Assembly (NCBI GenBank): GCA_021323355.1
Contig: JAJONK010000035.1
Span: forward strand, 1-17,522
Reading direction: 5' to 3'
DNA from: Deltaproteobacteria bacterium
GTDB taxonomy: Bacteria > Desulfobacterota > Binatia > UBA9968
DNA: 17,522 nt
Every line of letters starts with the position of its first letter. Position 1 is the stretch's first letter. Shown in pieces: positions 5,632 to 13,239 of this stretch. The position numbers were made by a program, and so were the translations under genes. Below the pieces are notes generated by a model. That model saw only the letters and a list, made by a program, of their open reading frames with translations, did no database searches and was not told the DNA's origin.

Positions 5632-8349
5632 TTACGTAGTTTCTAATAGGGACGCTTGGGCTGCGGCTAGTTTTGCTACAGCAATACGGTAGGGCGAACA
5701 GCTGACATAGTCCAAACCGATTCGATGGCAAAAATGGATCGACTTAGGATCACCACCATGTTCCCCGCATATTCCTATTTCAAGGTTTTTGCGTGCTCTT
5801 CGCCCTTTCCCGACGGCAATCTTCATCAACGCCCCGACACCCTCCTGATCCACGGTGACAAAGGGATCTTCCGGCAGAAGGCCATCAAGCACATAGGTGG
5901 GCAAAAATTTCCCGGCATCGTCACGTGAAAGGCCTAGGCAGGTCTGTGTAAGATCATTGGTGCCAAAAGAAAAAAATTCCGCTTCCTGTGCGATCTCGTC
6001 CGCCACCAAGCATGCCCGCGGCAACTCAATCATAGTTCCTATCAGAAAGCGGACTTTGACCCCGTAGACCTTCATCGTTTCCTCGGCGACAGTTTGAACG
6101 ATGTTCTTTTGCGCCGCGAATTCTTCGCGTGATCCAACAAGCGGGATCATTACCTCAGGAAAAGGTCTCTTTCCTTCTTGACGTAATTCGCACGCCGCTT
6201 CGAATATCGCGCGGGCTTGCATTTCGGTGATCTCAGGATATGAAATTCCCAATCGGCAGCCCCGATGCCCGAGCATGGGATTAAACTCTTGAAGGACTTT
6301 GACCTTGTCTCGTAGTGCTTCCAGCGGCACGCTCATAACATGCGCCAACTCAGCAATTTCTTCCTCTCGGCTAGGAAGAAATTCATGGAGTGGCGGGTCG
6401 AGTGTCCGAATAGCGACAGGCAACTCTCCCATGATTTCCAAGATTGCTTTAAAATCCTGCTTTTGCATGGGCAAAAGCTTAGCCAATGCCCTTCGGCGTC
6501 CGGCTTCATCATCCGCCAGGATCATCTCGCGCACGGCTTGAATCCGATCACCCTGAAAAAACATGTGCTCGGTTCGGCACAAGCCGATACCTTCAGCTCC
6601 GAAAGCCCGCGCAACCTCGGCTTGATCCGGCTGGTCGGTATTAGTTCGCACGCCCAACCTACGAATTTCGTCTGCCCACTTCATAAGCTTTGCGTATTGA
6701 CGGTACAAGGAAGATTTGCTAGGAGACAACGTCTTTTCCAAGAGCACTTGAAGAACTTCCGACGGACGAGTTTGAACCTCACCTCTGATGACTTCGCCAG
6801 TGCTGCCATCAACCGAAATCCAATCTCCTTCCTTTAGAACTGTTCCATTTACTCGCATCACTCGCGCCGCATAATCAATGTGCAGAGCTTCGCAACCGGC
6901 AACGCACACTTTACCCATCTGACGTGCCACTAAGGCGGCGTGCGATGTCATACCACCTCGAGCAGTCAAAATTCCTTCCGCGGCCTCCATGCCCCGTATG
7001 TCATCGGGGCTTGTTTCAATCCGGCAGAGTACGATGCGCTTGCCGTTTTTTTTCCATTCCACGGCATCCTCTGCATGAAAGACTATGCGCCCGCTAGCGG
7101 CGCCTGGTCCCGCCGGTAAACCCTTCACGAGGATGCGACGTTCTACGGCGGCCCTCTGCTTGTCCTGGCTATCGAATATTGGACGAAGAAGCTGATTCAA
7201 ATGATCGGCCTCAATTCTGAGCAAAGCGTCCTTTTTGGTAATGATCTTCTCTTCCACCATATCAACTGCAACTCGGAGAGCAGCGAATCCCGTGCGTTTA
7301 GCGGATCGGGTTTGAAGCATCCACAAGATATTATCTTCAATGGTAAATTCGATGTCCTGCATGTCACGGTAATGCTTCTCAAGCCTTCTACATACTCTCT
7401 GTAGTTGCGCATAGGGCCGGGGCATCGCGCTTTTTAGTTCACCAATGGTTCTCGGCGTTCGAATGCCGGCAACAACGTCTTCACCCTGTGCGTTAACCAA
7501 GAATTCTCCATAAAACTCTTTCTCTCCCGTAGAAGGATTCCTCGTGAAGGCAACCCCGGTAGCGCAAGCCTTTCCGAGATTGCCAAAAACCATCGCCTGA
7601 ACATTCACCGCAGTGCCCCACTCACTCGGAATGCGATAAAGTTCACGGTATGCAACGGCTCGGTCGTTGTTCCAAGACCCGAACACCGCGCCTATGGCCC
7701 CCCAGAGTTGCGCGACAGGGTCGTCCGGAAAATCCTTCCCAGTATTAGATTTGACCTCTGCCTTGTATCTGTCGACGATCTCCTTCAGATCATCGGTGGT
7801 CAATTCTGTGTCAGAGTGGAAGCCGTGACTCCGTTTCTTTTCTTCAATAATTTGCTCGAAAGGATCTGCCTGCGCTTTATCTCGGGGCTTCACCCCAAGC
7901 ACCACGTCCGAATACATCTGTACGAACCGTCGATAGGTATCATAGGCAAACCGTGGGTCTTGAGTCTGACGAATAAGGCCTTGCAGTGTTTGATCATTGA
8001 GTCCCAAGTTCAACACCGTATCCATCATACCCGGCATTGACTCTCTTGCCCCAGAACGAACCGAGACTAACAACGGGTCGTTAGCATCTCCAAAGCGCTT
8101 GCCAAGTTCTTTCTCTACACGCTTAAGCGCCAGGCTTACATCGATTTCAAGGCTTTTAGGATAACCGCCCCGAGCGTAATAGTACCTACAAACGTCGGTA
8201 GTGATCGTGAATCCCGGGGGTACCGGGACTCCGATACGCGTCATCTCGTGTAAACCGGCCCCTTTGCCACCGAGCAAGTCGCGCATCGATGCTTTACCTT
8301 CAGCCTTTCCGCCGCCGAAGAAGTAAACAAATTTCATTTTTTTAGGCAT
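5632..8349 (-). CDS. ppdK: Pyruvate, phosphate dikinase
   Basis: This cytoplasmic enzyme interconverts pyruvate + ATP + phosphate with phosphoenolpyruvate + AMP + diphosphate, linking glycolysis, gluconeogenesis and C3-C4 metabolism. The product of 905 residues has the family's length and all three domains. The N-terminal ATP-grasp region spans ~5-345 (FFGGGKAEGKASMRDLLGGKGAGL; LLVSVRSGARESMPGMMDT). The central phosphohistidine domain has the catalytic His at ~470 in GGMTSHAALVARQMGK. The C-terminal PEP/pyruvate barrel (~530-890) has GLCRTEHMFF, FNPMLGHRGCRLGI, FFSFGTNDLTQ and the catalytic Cys in GICGEHGGDP (~861). I chose the ATG at 8349 (MPKKMKFVYFF) because GAGG sits nine bases upstream; a TTG two codons earlier and an ATG at 8337 are alternatives. 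It follows recO by 48 bases and is probably cotranscribed. It looks intact. Confidence 0.97.
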   Translation of the reverse strand: MPKKMKFVYFFGGGKAEGKASMRDLLGGKGAGLHEMTRIGVPVPPGFTITTDVCRYYYARGGYPKSLEIDVSLALKRVEKELGKRFGDANDPLLVSVRSGARESMPGMMDTVLNLGLNDQTLQGLIRQTQDPRFAYDTYRRFVQMYSDVVLGVKPRDKAQADPFEQIIEEKKRSHGFHSDTELTTDDLKEIVDRYKAEVKSNTGKDFPDDPVAQLWGAIGAVFGSWNNDRAVAYRELYRIPSEWGTAVNVQAMVFGNLGKACATGVAFTRNPSTGEKEFYGEFLVNAQGEDVVAGIRTPRTIGELKSAMPRPYAQLQRVCRRLEKHYRDMQDIEFTIEDNILWMLQTRSAKRTGFAALRVAVDMVEEKIITKKDALLRIEADHLNQLLRPIFDSQDKQRAAVERRILVKGLPAGPGAASGRIVFHAEDAVEWKKNGKRIVLCRIETSPDDIRGMEAAEGILTARGGMTSHAALVARQMGKVCVAGCEALHIDYAARVMRVNGTVLKEGDWISVDGSTGEVIRGEVQTRPSEVLQVLLEKTLSPSKSSLYRQYAKLMKWADEIRRLGVRTNTDQPDQAEVARAFGAEGIGLCRTEHMFFQGDRIQAVREMILADDEAGRRRALAKLLPMQKQDFKAILEIMGELPVAIRTLDPPLHEFLPSREEEIAELAHVMSVPLEALRDKVKVLQEFNPMLGHRGCRLGISYPEITEMQARAIFEAACELRQEGKRPFPEVMIPLVGSREEFAAQKNIVQTVAEETMKVYGVKVRFLIGTMIELPRACLVADEIAQEAEFFSFGTNDLTQTCLGLSRDDAGKFLPTYVLDGLLPEDPFVTVDQEGVGALMKIAVGKGRRARKNLEIGICGEHGGDPKSIHFCHRIGLDYVSCSPYRIAVAKLAAAQASLLETT

Positions 8350-8397
8350 TAGCAATAACCTCGTTGTGCATCAAAATCGTTCAGTAGTGGGCGATCA

Positions 8398-9171
8398 TCA
8401 GGAGCAAAATTGATTGAGGAAGGAAGCCGACTTGATTTCTCTATTAAGCTGAAATTGTATAAATCGCGCAGTAGCAGACCGAATCTGTTTTAGAACTGTT
8501 GGCGAGGGCTTCGGATCTTCAAAAGTTGAATTTGGTTCCTGCTGAAGATTTGTCATCAGATCGAGAGTTGCACCCGATATAGGCACGAGTTCCTTTCTGA
8601 GCTTGGAACATCCTGCACAAAGTATCGCACCATCTCGGAGACTGAAATACCAGTGTGTCTGTACTGGCGCGTACGAGAGTGATGGATGCATACCACAGCG
8701 GCGGCAACTATCTAGCAATGGCTGATAGCCCGTCAAACTGAGAAGCTTCAATTCGAAGTCAATAAGAAATGTTATAGATGCTCCTTCACTTTCCAGGCGA
8801 TTAAGGCTTCTCTTCAAGTGATCAAAAACTAACCTGTTCTCTTCGCGCTCGCCGATGAGTCCCTCAGTAATCTCAACGTAATAAGAGGCAAAGGCAATTT
8901 TTTCTAGGCTAGCGATTAAATTTTTATAGCTTTTCTGCAATTCGCAGCTGAGAATAAATGCTAGACTGGTTTTTGATCGGTCCTGAAAGTTTAGACTGAC
9001 GAAGGAGAATGGTTCGAGGGAGTTAACGAAACGCTTCTTTGAACGTTTAGCTCCTTTCGCGATGCCGGTGAGTTTGCCGTGGCCCTCGGTTAAAAATGAG
9101 ACAATCTTGTCAGATTCTCCGAAGGGCCAGCTCCGTAACACGATGGCCGAGGTGACATGGCTGGTTTGCAT
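8398..9171 (-). CDS. recO: DNA repair protein RecO
   Basis: RecO binds single-stranded DNA and, with RecR, loads RecA onto SSB-coated gaps in the RecF recombination pathway. The 257-residue product has the normal length. An N-terminal OB-fold covers ~5-80 (TSAIVLRSWPFGESDKIVSFLTEGHGKLTGIAKGAKRSKKRF is the diagnostic region, with the typical E-x-D-K-I-x-x-x-L-T-x-x-x-G-K pattern). A helical domain contains FELKLLSLTGYQPLLDSC. A zinc-binding module is suggested by CRRC and CAGC. The ATG at 9171 lacks a clear ribosome site. The gene is divergent from grpE across a gap of about 144 bases, and I see no convincing recO promoter there. Confidence 0.93.
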   Translation of the reverse strand: MQTSHVTSAIVLRSWPFGESDKIVSFLTEGHGKLTGIAKGAKRSKKRFVNSLEPFSFVSLNFQDRSKTSLAFILSCELQKSYKNLIASLEKIAFASYYVEITEGLIGEREENRLVFDHLKRSLNRLESEGASITFLIDFELKLLSLTGYQPLLDSCRRCGMHPSLSYAPVQTHWYFSLRDGAILCAGCSKLRKELVPISGATLDLMTNLQQEPNSTFEDPKPSPTVLKQIRSATARFIQFQLNREIKSASFLNQFCS

Positions 9172-9247
9172 GGATTTATCGCGTCGGAACTACCTTAACA
9201 TCGTTTATGATATTCGACAACTATTCAATAAATTTAGGCTTTTTGCT

Positions 9248-9265
9248 TTGACTAGGTTGACAAGG
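9248..9265 (+). repeat. Adjacent 9-base direct repeat at the grpE promoter
   Basis: TTGACTAGG (9248-9256) is followed immediately by TTGACAAGG (9257-9265), eight of nine positions identical. The second copy contains the -35 box of the grpE promoter. It may be a tandem binding site for a regulator, or chance. Confidence 0.35.
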
Positions 9266-9285
9266 TGGGAACCCGTGATTAGATT
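9257..9285 (+). promoter_or_regulatory. Sigma-70-type promoter of the grpE-dnaK-dnaJ cluster
   Basis: A perfect -35 hexamer TTGACA (9257-9262), a 17-base spacer and TAGATT (9280-9285, four of six matches to TATAAT) place a start near 9292, about 24 bases before the grpE ATG. I saw no CIRCE inverted repeat (TTAGCACTC-N9-GAGTGCTAA) and no good sigma-32 box in the 9172-9315 gap, so heat-shock control, if present, works some other way. Confidence 0.6.
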
Positions 9286-9315
9286 CCGCTGCAGTACTTT
9301 GTGGGAGATTTTAGA

Positions 9316-9924
9316 ATGGCTGAGGAAAGCAAAAAATCAGATCTTAGGAGTGACTCCGCCGAAGAGATTGTCGATTCCCCGTCAGAACGTCAGGATGAAT
9401 TAGCCGAGATGCGCGACAAACTCCTAGCCAAGGAAAAGGAGTCGGAGGAGAATTACGCTCGCTATCTCAGACAAGTTGCCGAGGTGGACAACTTTAAAAA
9501 GAGAGTCAATCGAGAAAAAGAGGATGCCATCCGCTATGCCAATGAGAACCTAATCAAAGATATTCTTCCGGTGATCGATAATCTCGAAAGAGCTATTGCC
9601 CATGCACAGGGCGGCGGCAATGGTAAGCCGTTGGTTGAGGGCGTTGAAATGGTCTTAAGAGGACTGCTCGACGTCTTTAGCAAACACGGCGTGGTGCAGG
9701 TTCCAGCGATAGGAGCTGTTTTCGATCCGGGTAAACATGAAGCGATGGCGCATGTTGAAAGCAGTGAGTACCAACCTAATACCATTATAAATGAACATCA
9801 TAGAGGTTATCTGTTTCGAGACCGACTGCTACGTCCCGCACTCGTGACGGTTTCTAAAGCCCCGCAAGCTAAAGACGGGAAAAATGGGCAAAGTGAGGTT
9901 GAAAAGGGTCCGGCCGATGATTAA
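9316..9924 (+). CDS. grpE: Nucleotide exchange factor GrpE
   Basis: GrpE is the dimeric exchange factor that releases ADP from DnaK and so resets the Hsp70 cycle. The product of 202 residues begins with a charged, disordered and coiled-coil region (~1-65; ELAEMRDKLLAKEKESEENYARYLRQVAEVDNFKKRVNREKEDA, including the classic R-x-x-A-E-x-x-N-x-x-K-R). A helical bundle follows (DILPVIDNLERAIAH), and then the C-terminal beta domain (FDPGKHEAMAHVES, IINEHHRGYLFRDRLLRPALVTVSK). I chose the ATG at 9316 because GGGAG lies eight to nine bases upstream; an in-frame GTG at 9301 overlaps that ribosome site and is unlikely. It is first in the chaperone cluster, 55 bases before dnaK. hrcA, its frequent upstream neighbour, is absent here. 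Confidence 0.95.
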   Translation: MAEESKKSDLRSDSAEEIVDSPSERQDELAEMRDKLLAKEKESEENYARYLRQVAEVDNFKKRVNREKEDAIRYANENLIKDILPVIDNLERAIAHAQGGGNGKPLVEGVEMVLRGLLDVFSKHGVVQVPAIGAVFDPGKHEAMAHVESSEYQPNTIINEHHRGYLFRDRLLRPALVTVSKAPQAKDGKNGQSEVEKGPADD

Positions 9925-9965
9925 ATCAAGCTTTGATCCGACTATTTAATGTATAAGACTTCATT

Positions 9966-9971
9966 TAGGAG
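9966..9971 (+). promoter_or_regulatory. Strong ribosome-binding site of dnaK
   Basis: TAGGAG stands eight bases before the dnaK ATG at 9980. It is one of the best Shine-Dalgarno matches in the window, in keeping with high DnaK synthesis. Confidence 0.7.
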
Positions 9972-9979
9972 CAATTGAA

Positions 9980-11896
9980 ATGGCAAAAGTTATTGGAATT
10001 GACTTAGGCACAACCAACTCCTGCGTCGCAATCTTGGAGGGTGGAGATCCTAACGTCTTGGCAAATTCAGAGGGAAGCCGGACTACCCCATCGGTCGTCG
10101 CATTTACCGACAGCGGAGAGCGGCTGGCGGGACAGATTGCGAGAAGACAAGCTATCACGAATCCTGAAAACACGATTTTCGCCGTCAAACGACTAATTGG
10201 CAGGCGTTTCGATGACCCAATGGTTCAAAGAGCAACGAAAGTTCTGCCTTATAAAGTTGTCCGTAATGACAACGGAGACGCCTGGGTAGAGATTCGCGGC
10301 AAACAGTATAGCCCCGCTGAGATTTCCGCTTTCATCCTGCAAAAGATGAAGCAAACTGCAGAAGACTACCTTGGGGAAAAGGTCACCGAAGCGGTTATTA
10401 CGGTTCCAGCCTACTTCAATGACAGCCAGAGACAGGCAACCAAAGACGCCGGGCGTATCGCCGGTTTAAACGTTCTTCGCATCATAAATGAACCGACCGC
10501 AGCATCGCTTGCGTATGGCCTTGACAAGAAAAAAGACGAGAAAATCGCCGTCTTCGATCTTGGCGGTGGCACTTTCGATGTTTCGGTCTTGGAGCTAGGC
10601 GACGGGGTTTTTGAAGTCAAAGCTACCAACGGCGATACCTTTCTGGGCGGCGAAGATTTCGACCAAAGAATTATCGATTATTTAGCTGATGAGTTTAAGA
10701 AGGATCAAGGAATCGATTTAAGGAAGGATCGGATGGCCCTGCAACGCCTTAAAGAAGCAGGTGAAAAGGCCAAATGCGAGTTATCTTCTTCAATGGAGAC
10801 CGACATCAATCTGCCGTTTATCACAGCAGATCAGCAAGGTCCGAAGCATCTCAATATGAAGCTGACACGGTCCAAGCTCGAAGCACTTTGCGGCGATCTG
10901 CTTGATCGGCTGGAAGCCCCCTGTCGGCAGGCGCTGAAAGACGCCGGCCTGAGCGCCAGCGATATCCATGAAGTAGTACTAGTAGGTGGAATGACGCGAA
11001 TGCCTGCAGTTCAGGAGCGAGTCAAAAAGATTTTTGGCAAAGAGCCGAATAAAGGCGTTAACCCGGATGAGGTCGTCGCAGTAGGTGCCGCTATTCAAGG
11101 GGCGGTATTGACCGGCGATGTTAAGGACGTCTTGCTGCTAGATGTCACGCCCCTTTCACTCGGAATCGAAACACTCGGCGGCGTTTTCACAAAACTGATC
11201 GAGCGAAACACTACCATCCCAACTAAAAAGAGCCAGGTATTTTCCACTGCGCAGGACAATCAGACCGCGGTCTCTATCAGAGTTTTCCAAGGTGAGCGTG
11301 AGATGGCCGCGGACAACAAGCTCCTGGGACAGTTCGATCTTGTCGGCATTCCGATGGCGCCTCGCGGGGTTCCTCAAGTTGAAGTAACTTTTGACATCGA
11401 CGCCAATGGTATCGTTCATGTCGCAGCGAAAGATTTGGGAACGGGAAAGGAACAATCGATCAAGATCACCGCTTCAAGCGGCCTCAACGAAGAAGAAATC
11501 AAGCGCATGGTTTCCGACGCTGAAGCACACGCGTCAGAGGATAAGAAGCGGAAAGAAACTGTCGAGGCGCGCAATCAACTTGATACGCTGATCTACTCTA
11601 CTGAAAAGTCGCTCAAAGAGCACGGCGGTGATCTGGAGGGAGGAGTGAAGGAAAATATCGAGTCCGCGCTAACGCAAGCCAAGGCGGCCTTAGAAGGTCA
11701 GGATGCCCAAGCTATGAGGACTGCGGCCGATCAGTTGAGCCAATCGTCTCACAAATTGGCGGAATCGATGTACGCCAAAGCTTCGCAGCAGCAAAAAGCC
11801 CAGGACACCGGTGAAACGGAAGGACAAAGCGGCGAGGACGGGAAGAAAAAGAAAGAAGATGTGGTCGACGCGGACTTCACCGAGGTTAAAGAATAA
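9980..11896 (+). CDS. dnaK: Molecular chaperone DnaK (Hsp70)
   Basis: This is the ATP-dependent Hsp70 chaperone that binds exposed hydrophobic segments of unfolded proteins with DnaJ and GrpE. At 638 residues it is full length. The actin-like nucleotide-binding domain covers ~1-385, with the phosphate loops IGIDLGTTNSCVAI (near 4-17) and VFDLGGGTFDVSVLE (~190-205), and the adenosine motif VVLVGGMTRMPAVQ (~335-348). The linker carries the hydrophobic DVLLLDVTPLSLGIE stretch (~385-400). The beta-sandwich substrate domain includes NTTIPTKKSQVFSTAQDNQTAV and VTFDIDANGIVHVAAKDLGTGKEQ, followed by a helical lid and a low-complexity tail ending VVDADFTEVKE, the conserved Hsp70 C-terminal acidic type. 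Start and ribosome site are clear, and it looks intact. Confidence 0.98.
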   Translation: MAKVIGIDLGTTNSCVAILEGGDPNVLANSEGSRTTPSVVAFTDSGERLAGQIARRQAITNPENTIFAVKRLIGRRFDDPMVQRATKVLPYKVVRNDNGDAWVEIRGKQYSPAEISAFILQKMKQTAEDYLGEKVTEAVITVPAYFNDSQRQATKDAGRIAGLNVLRIINEPTAASLAYGLDKKKDEKIAVFDLGGGTFDVSVLELGDGVFEVKATNGDTFLGGEDFDQRIIDYLADEFKKDQGIDLRKDRMALQRLKEAGEKAKCELSSSMETDINLPFITADQQGPKHLNMKLTRSKLEALCGDLLDRLEAPCRQALKDAGLSASDIHEVVLVGGMTRMPAVQERVKKIFGKEPNKGVNPDEVVAVGAAIQGAVLTGDVKDVLLLDVTPLSLGIETLGGVFTKLIERNTTIPTKKSQVFSTAQDNQTAVSIRVFQGEREMAADNKLLGQFDLVGIPMAPRGVPQVEVTFDIDANGIVHVAAKDLGTGKEQSIKITASSGLNEEEIKRMVSDAEAHASEDKKRKETVEARNQLDTLIYSTEKSLKEHGGDLEGGVKENIESALTQAKAALEGQDAQAMRTAADQLSQSSHKLAESMYAKASQQQKAQDTGETEGQSGEDGKKKKEDVVDADFTEVKE

Positions 11897-11935
11897 TTTA
11901 CAACCTGGGCTAGTGGTTATCAACAAATCGTCGAC

Positions 11936-11975
11936 AAAGCCCCTGCTCCGATCACTGGCGACGGAGAGGGGCTTT
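11936..11975 (+). promoter_or_regulatory. Strong hairpin between dnaK and dnaJ
   Basis: AAAGCCCCT (11936-11944) pairs perfectly with AGGGGCTTT (11967-11975). Inside it, after one bulged G, CTCCG (11946-11950) pairs with CGGAG (11962-11966) around an 11-base loop. The 3' arm ends in TTT but is followed by CCTTCG rather than a T-tract, so it is not a classic terminator. It may be a partial terminator, a transcript-stabilising stem or a processing site that keeps DnaJ below DnaK; these roles are inference. Confidence 0.6.
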
Positions 11976-12012
11976 CCTTCGTGTACAAAATGTTAGCAAA
12001 ACGAGGCGTCGC

Positions 12013-13125
12013 TTGAACGGCAAAAAAGATTACTACGAGCTGCTGGGGATCGGCCGGAATGCCAGCGAAGACGAGATTAAAAAAGCCTACCGAAAACTTG
12101 CGCTCAAGTATCATCCCGATCGCAACCCCGGAGACAAACAGGCGGAAGAAACGTTCAAGCTGATTTCCGAGGCCTATCAGGTACTTTCGGACTCCCATAA
12201 ACGAGCACAATACGATCAGTACGGTCATGCGGCTTTCGGCGATAACGGTCCGTTTGCTGGCGGATTCGACTTCAATTCTGGATTTGAAGACATTTTTGGC
12301 GATATCTTTGGCGAGTTTTTCGGCGGTGCCGGCGGCCGCCGCCGCAGCCAGACGCGCGGAGAAGACCTGCGTTATAATTTAAGTTTAAGCTTTGAAGAAG
12401 CGGTCGCTGGCGTCGAAAAAAAGATTAAGATTCCACGCCATGGACCGTGTGAAAGCTGTCACGGTACCGGTGCCAAACCTGGCACGTCACCCCAGACTTG
12501 TCCGACATGTCATGGTCGCGGACAAGTCAGTTTTCAACAAGGATTCTTCAGCGTCTCACGCAGCTGCAATCAATGTCACGGCCAAGGAACTATCATCGCT
12601 GATCCATGCGCATCTTGCAGTGGAGTCGGGCGCACGCGCAAAATGCATACCCTCAGTGTGAAAATTCCTGCCGGTGTTGACAACGGTTCGCGGCTCAAGC
12701 TTCGCGGCGAAGGCGAAAGCGCCTCCAGCGGCGGAGCGCCGGGGGATCTGTACGTTGTAATTCAGGTAGAAACTCATCCGATCTTCAGGCGGGAGAACCT
12801 TGATATACTTTGTGATGTCCCGATAACTTTTGTGCAGGCAGCATTAGGCGCCGAGATTGATGTCCCTACTTTGGACGGCAAGGTCAAAATGAAGGTCCCA
12901 GCGGGGACGCAGTCAGGCAAGCTCTTCCGGATCAAAGGCAAGGGAGTAAAGGACGTGCACGGTTATCAGCAAGGCGACCAACACGTCCGTGTATTGGTTG
13001 AGACACCAACCCATCTGACAGGGCGGCAAAAGGAGCTTCTTAAGGAGTTTGCGTCCTTAGGTGGAGAAGACGTTAACCCGATAGCAAAGGGTTTTTTCGA
13101 CAAAGTGAAACAGTTGTTCGACTAG
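12013..13125 (+). CDS. dnaJ: Chaperone protein DnaJ (Hsp40, type I)
   Basis: DnaJ delivers unfolded proteins to DnaK and stimulates its ATPase. The 370-residue product has the full type I layout. The J domain (~5-70) has the essential HPD at 34-36. A Gly/Phe-rich linker (~75-108) is followed by four zinc-finger repeats, CESCHGTG (146), CPTCHGRG (163), CNQCHGQG (185) and CASCSGVG (199), and then the C-terminal substrate-binding and dimerisation domains (VKIPAGVDNGSRLKLRGEG; GDLYVVIQVETHPIFRREN). The start is a TTG at 12013 with GAGG six bases upstream; the protein then reads NGKKDYYELLG, matching the usual start of the family, and no better in-frame start exists. It follows dnaK by 116 bases, which contain a strong hairpin. 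It looks intact. Confidence 0.96.
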   Translation: MNGKKDYYELLGIGRNASEDEIKKAYRKLALKYHPDRNPGDKQAEETFKLISEAYQVLSDSHKRAQYDQYGHAAFGDNGPFAGGFDFNSGFEDIFGDIFGEFFGGAGGRRRSQTRGEDLRYNLSLSFEEAVAGVEKKIKIPRHGPCESCHGTGAKPGTSPQTCPTCHGRGQVSFQQGFFSVSRSCNQCHGQGTIIADPCASCSGVGRTRKMHTLSVKIPAGVDNGSRLKLRGEGESASSGGAPGDLYVVIQVETHPIFRRENLDILCDVPITFVQAALGAEIDVPTLDGKVKMKVPAGTQSGKLFRIKGKGVKDVHGYQQGDQHVRVLVETPTHLTGRQKELLKEFASLGGEDVNPIAKGFFDKVKQLFD

Positions 13126-13189
13126 CCGGATTCCAGACAAAATCTCTTAGTTGCCCTTGCAGCTGGTCCAGGGGAAAGTAAAATTGTTG

Positions 13190-13218
13190 TTGACGTCGGT
13201 TCCCACTCTGACTAAGTT
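13190..13218 (+). promoter_or_regulatory. Possible weak promoter ahead of lon
   Basis: TTGACG (13190-13195, five of six matches) is followed by a 17-base spacer and TAAGTT (13213-13218, three of six matches). The -10 box is poor, so lon may depend on this site, on read-through from dnaJ, or on an alternative sigma factor whose motif I do not recognise. The 13126-13236 gap holds no gene. Confidence 0.3.
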
Positions 13219-13239
13219 GAGCAAGGAACAAAACACTTG

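Noticed and set aside
8350..8355. TTG at 8355 as the ppdK start
   Set aside because: The ATG at 8349 has GAGG at an ideal distance; the TTG would place the same site only three bases upstream.
9925..9979. A separate dnaK promoter using TATAAG near 9952
   Set aside because: No -35-like hexamer lies at a suitable distance, and the 55-base gap fits cotranscription with grpE.
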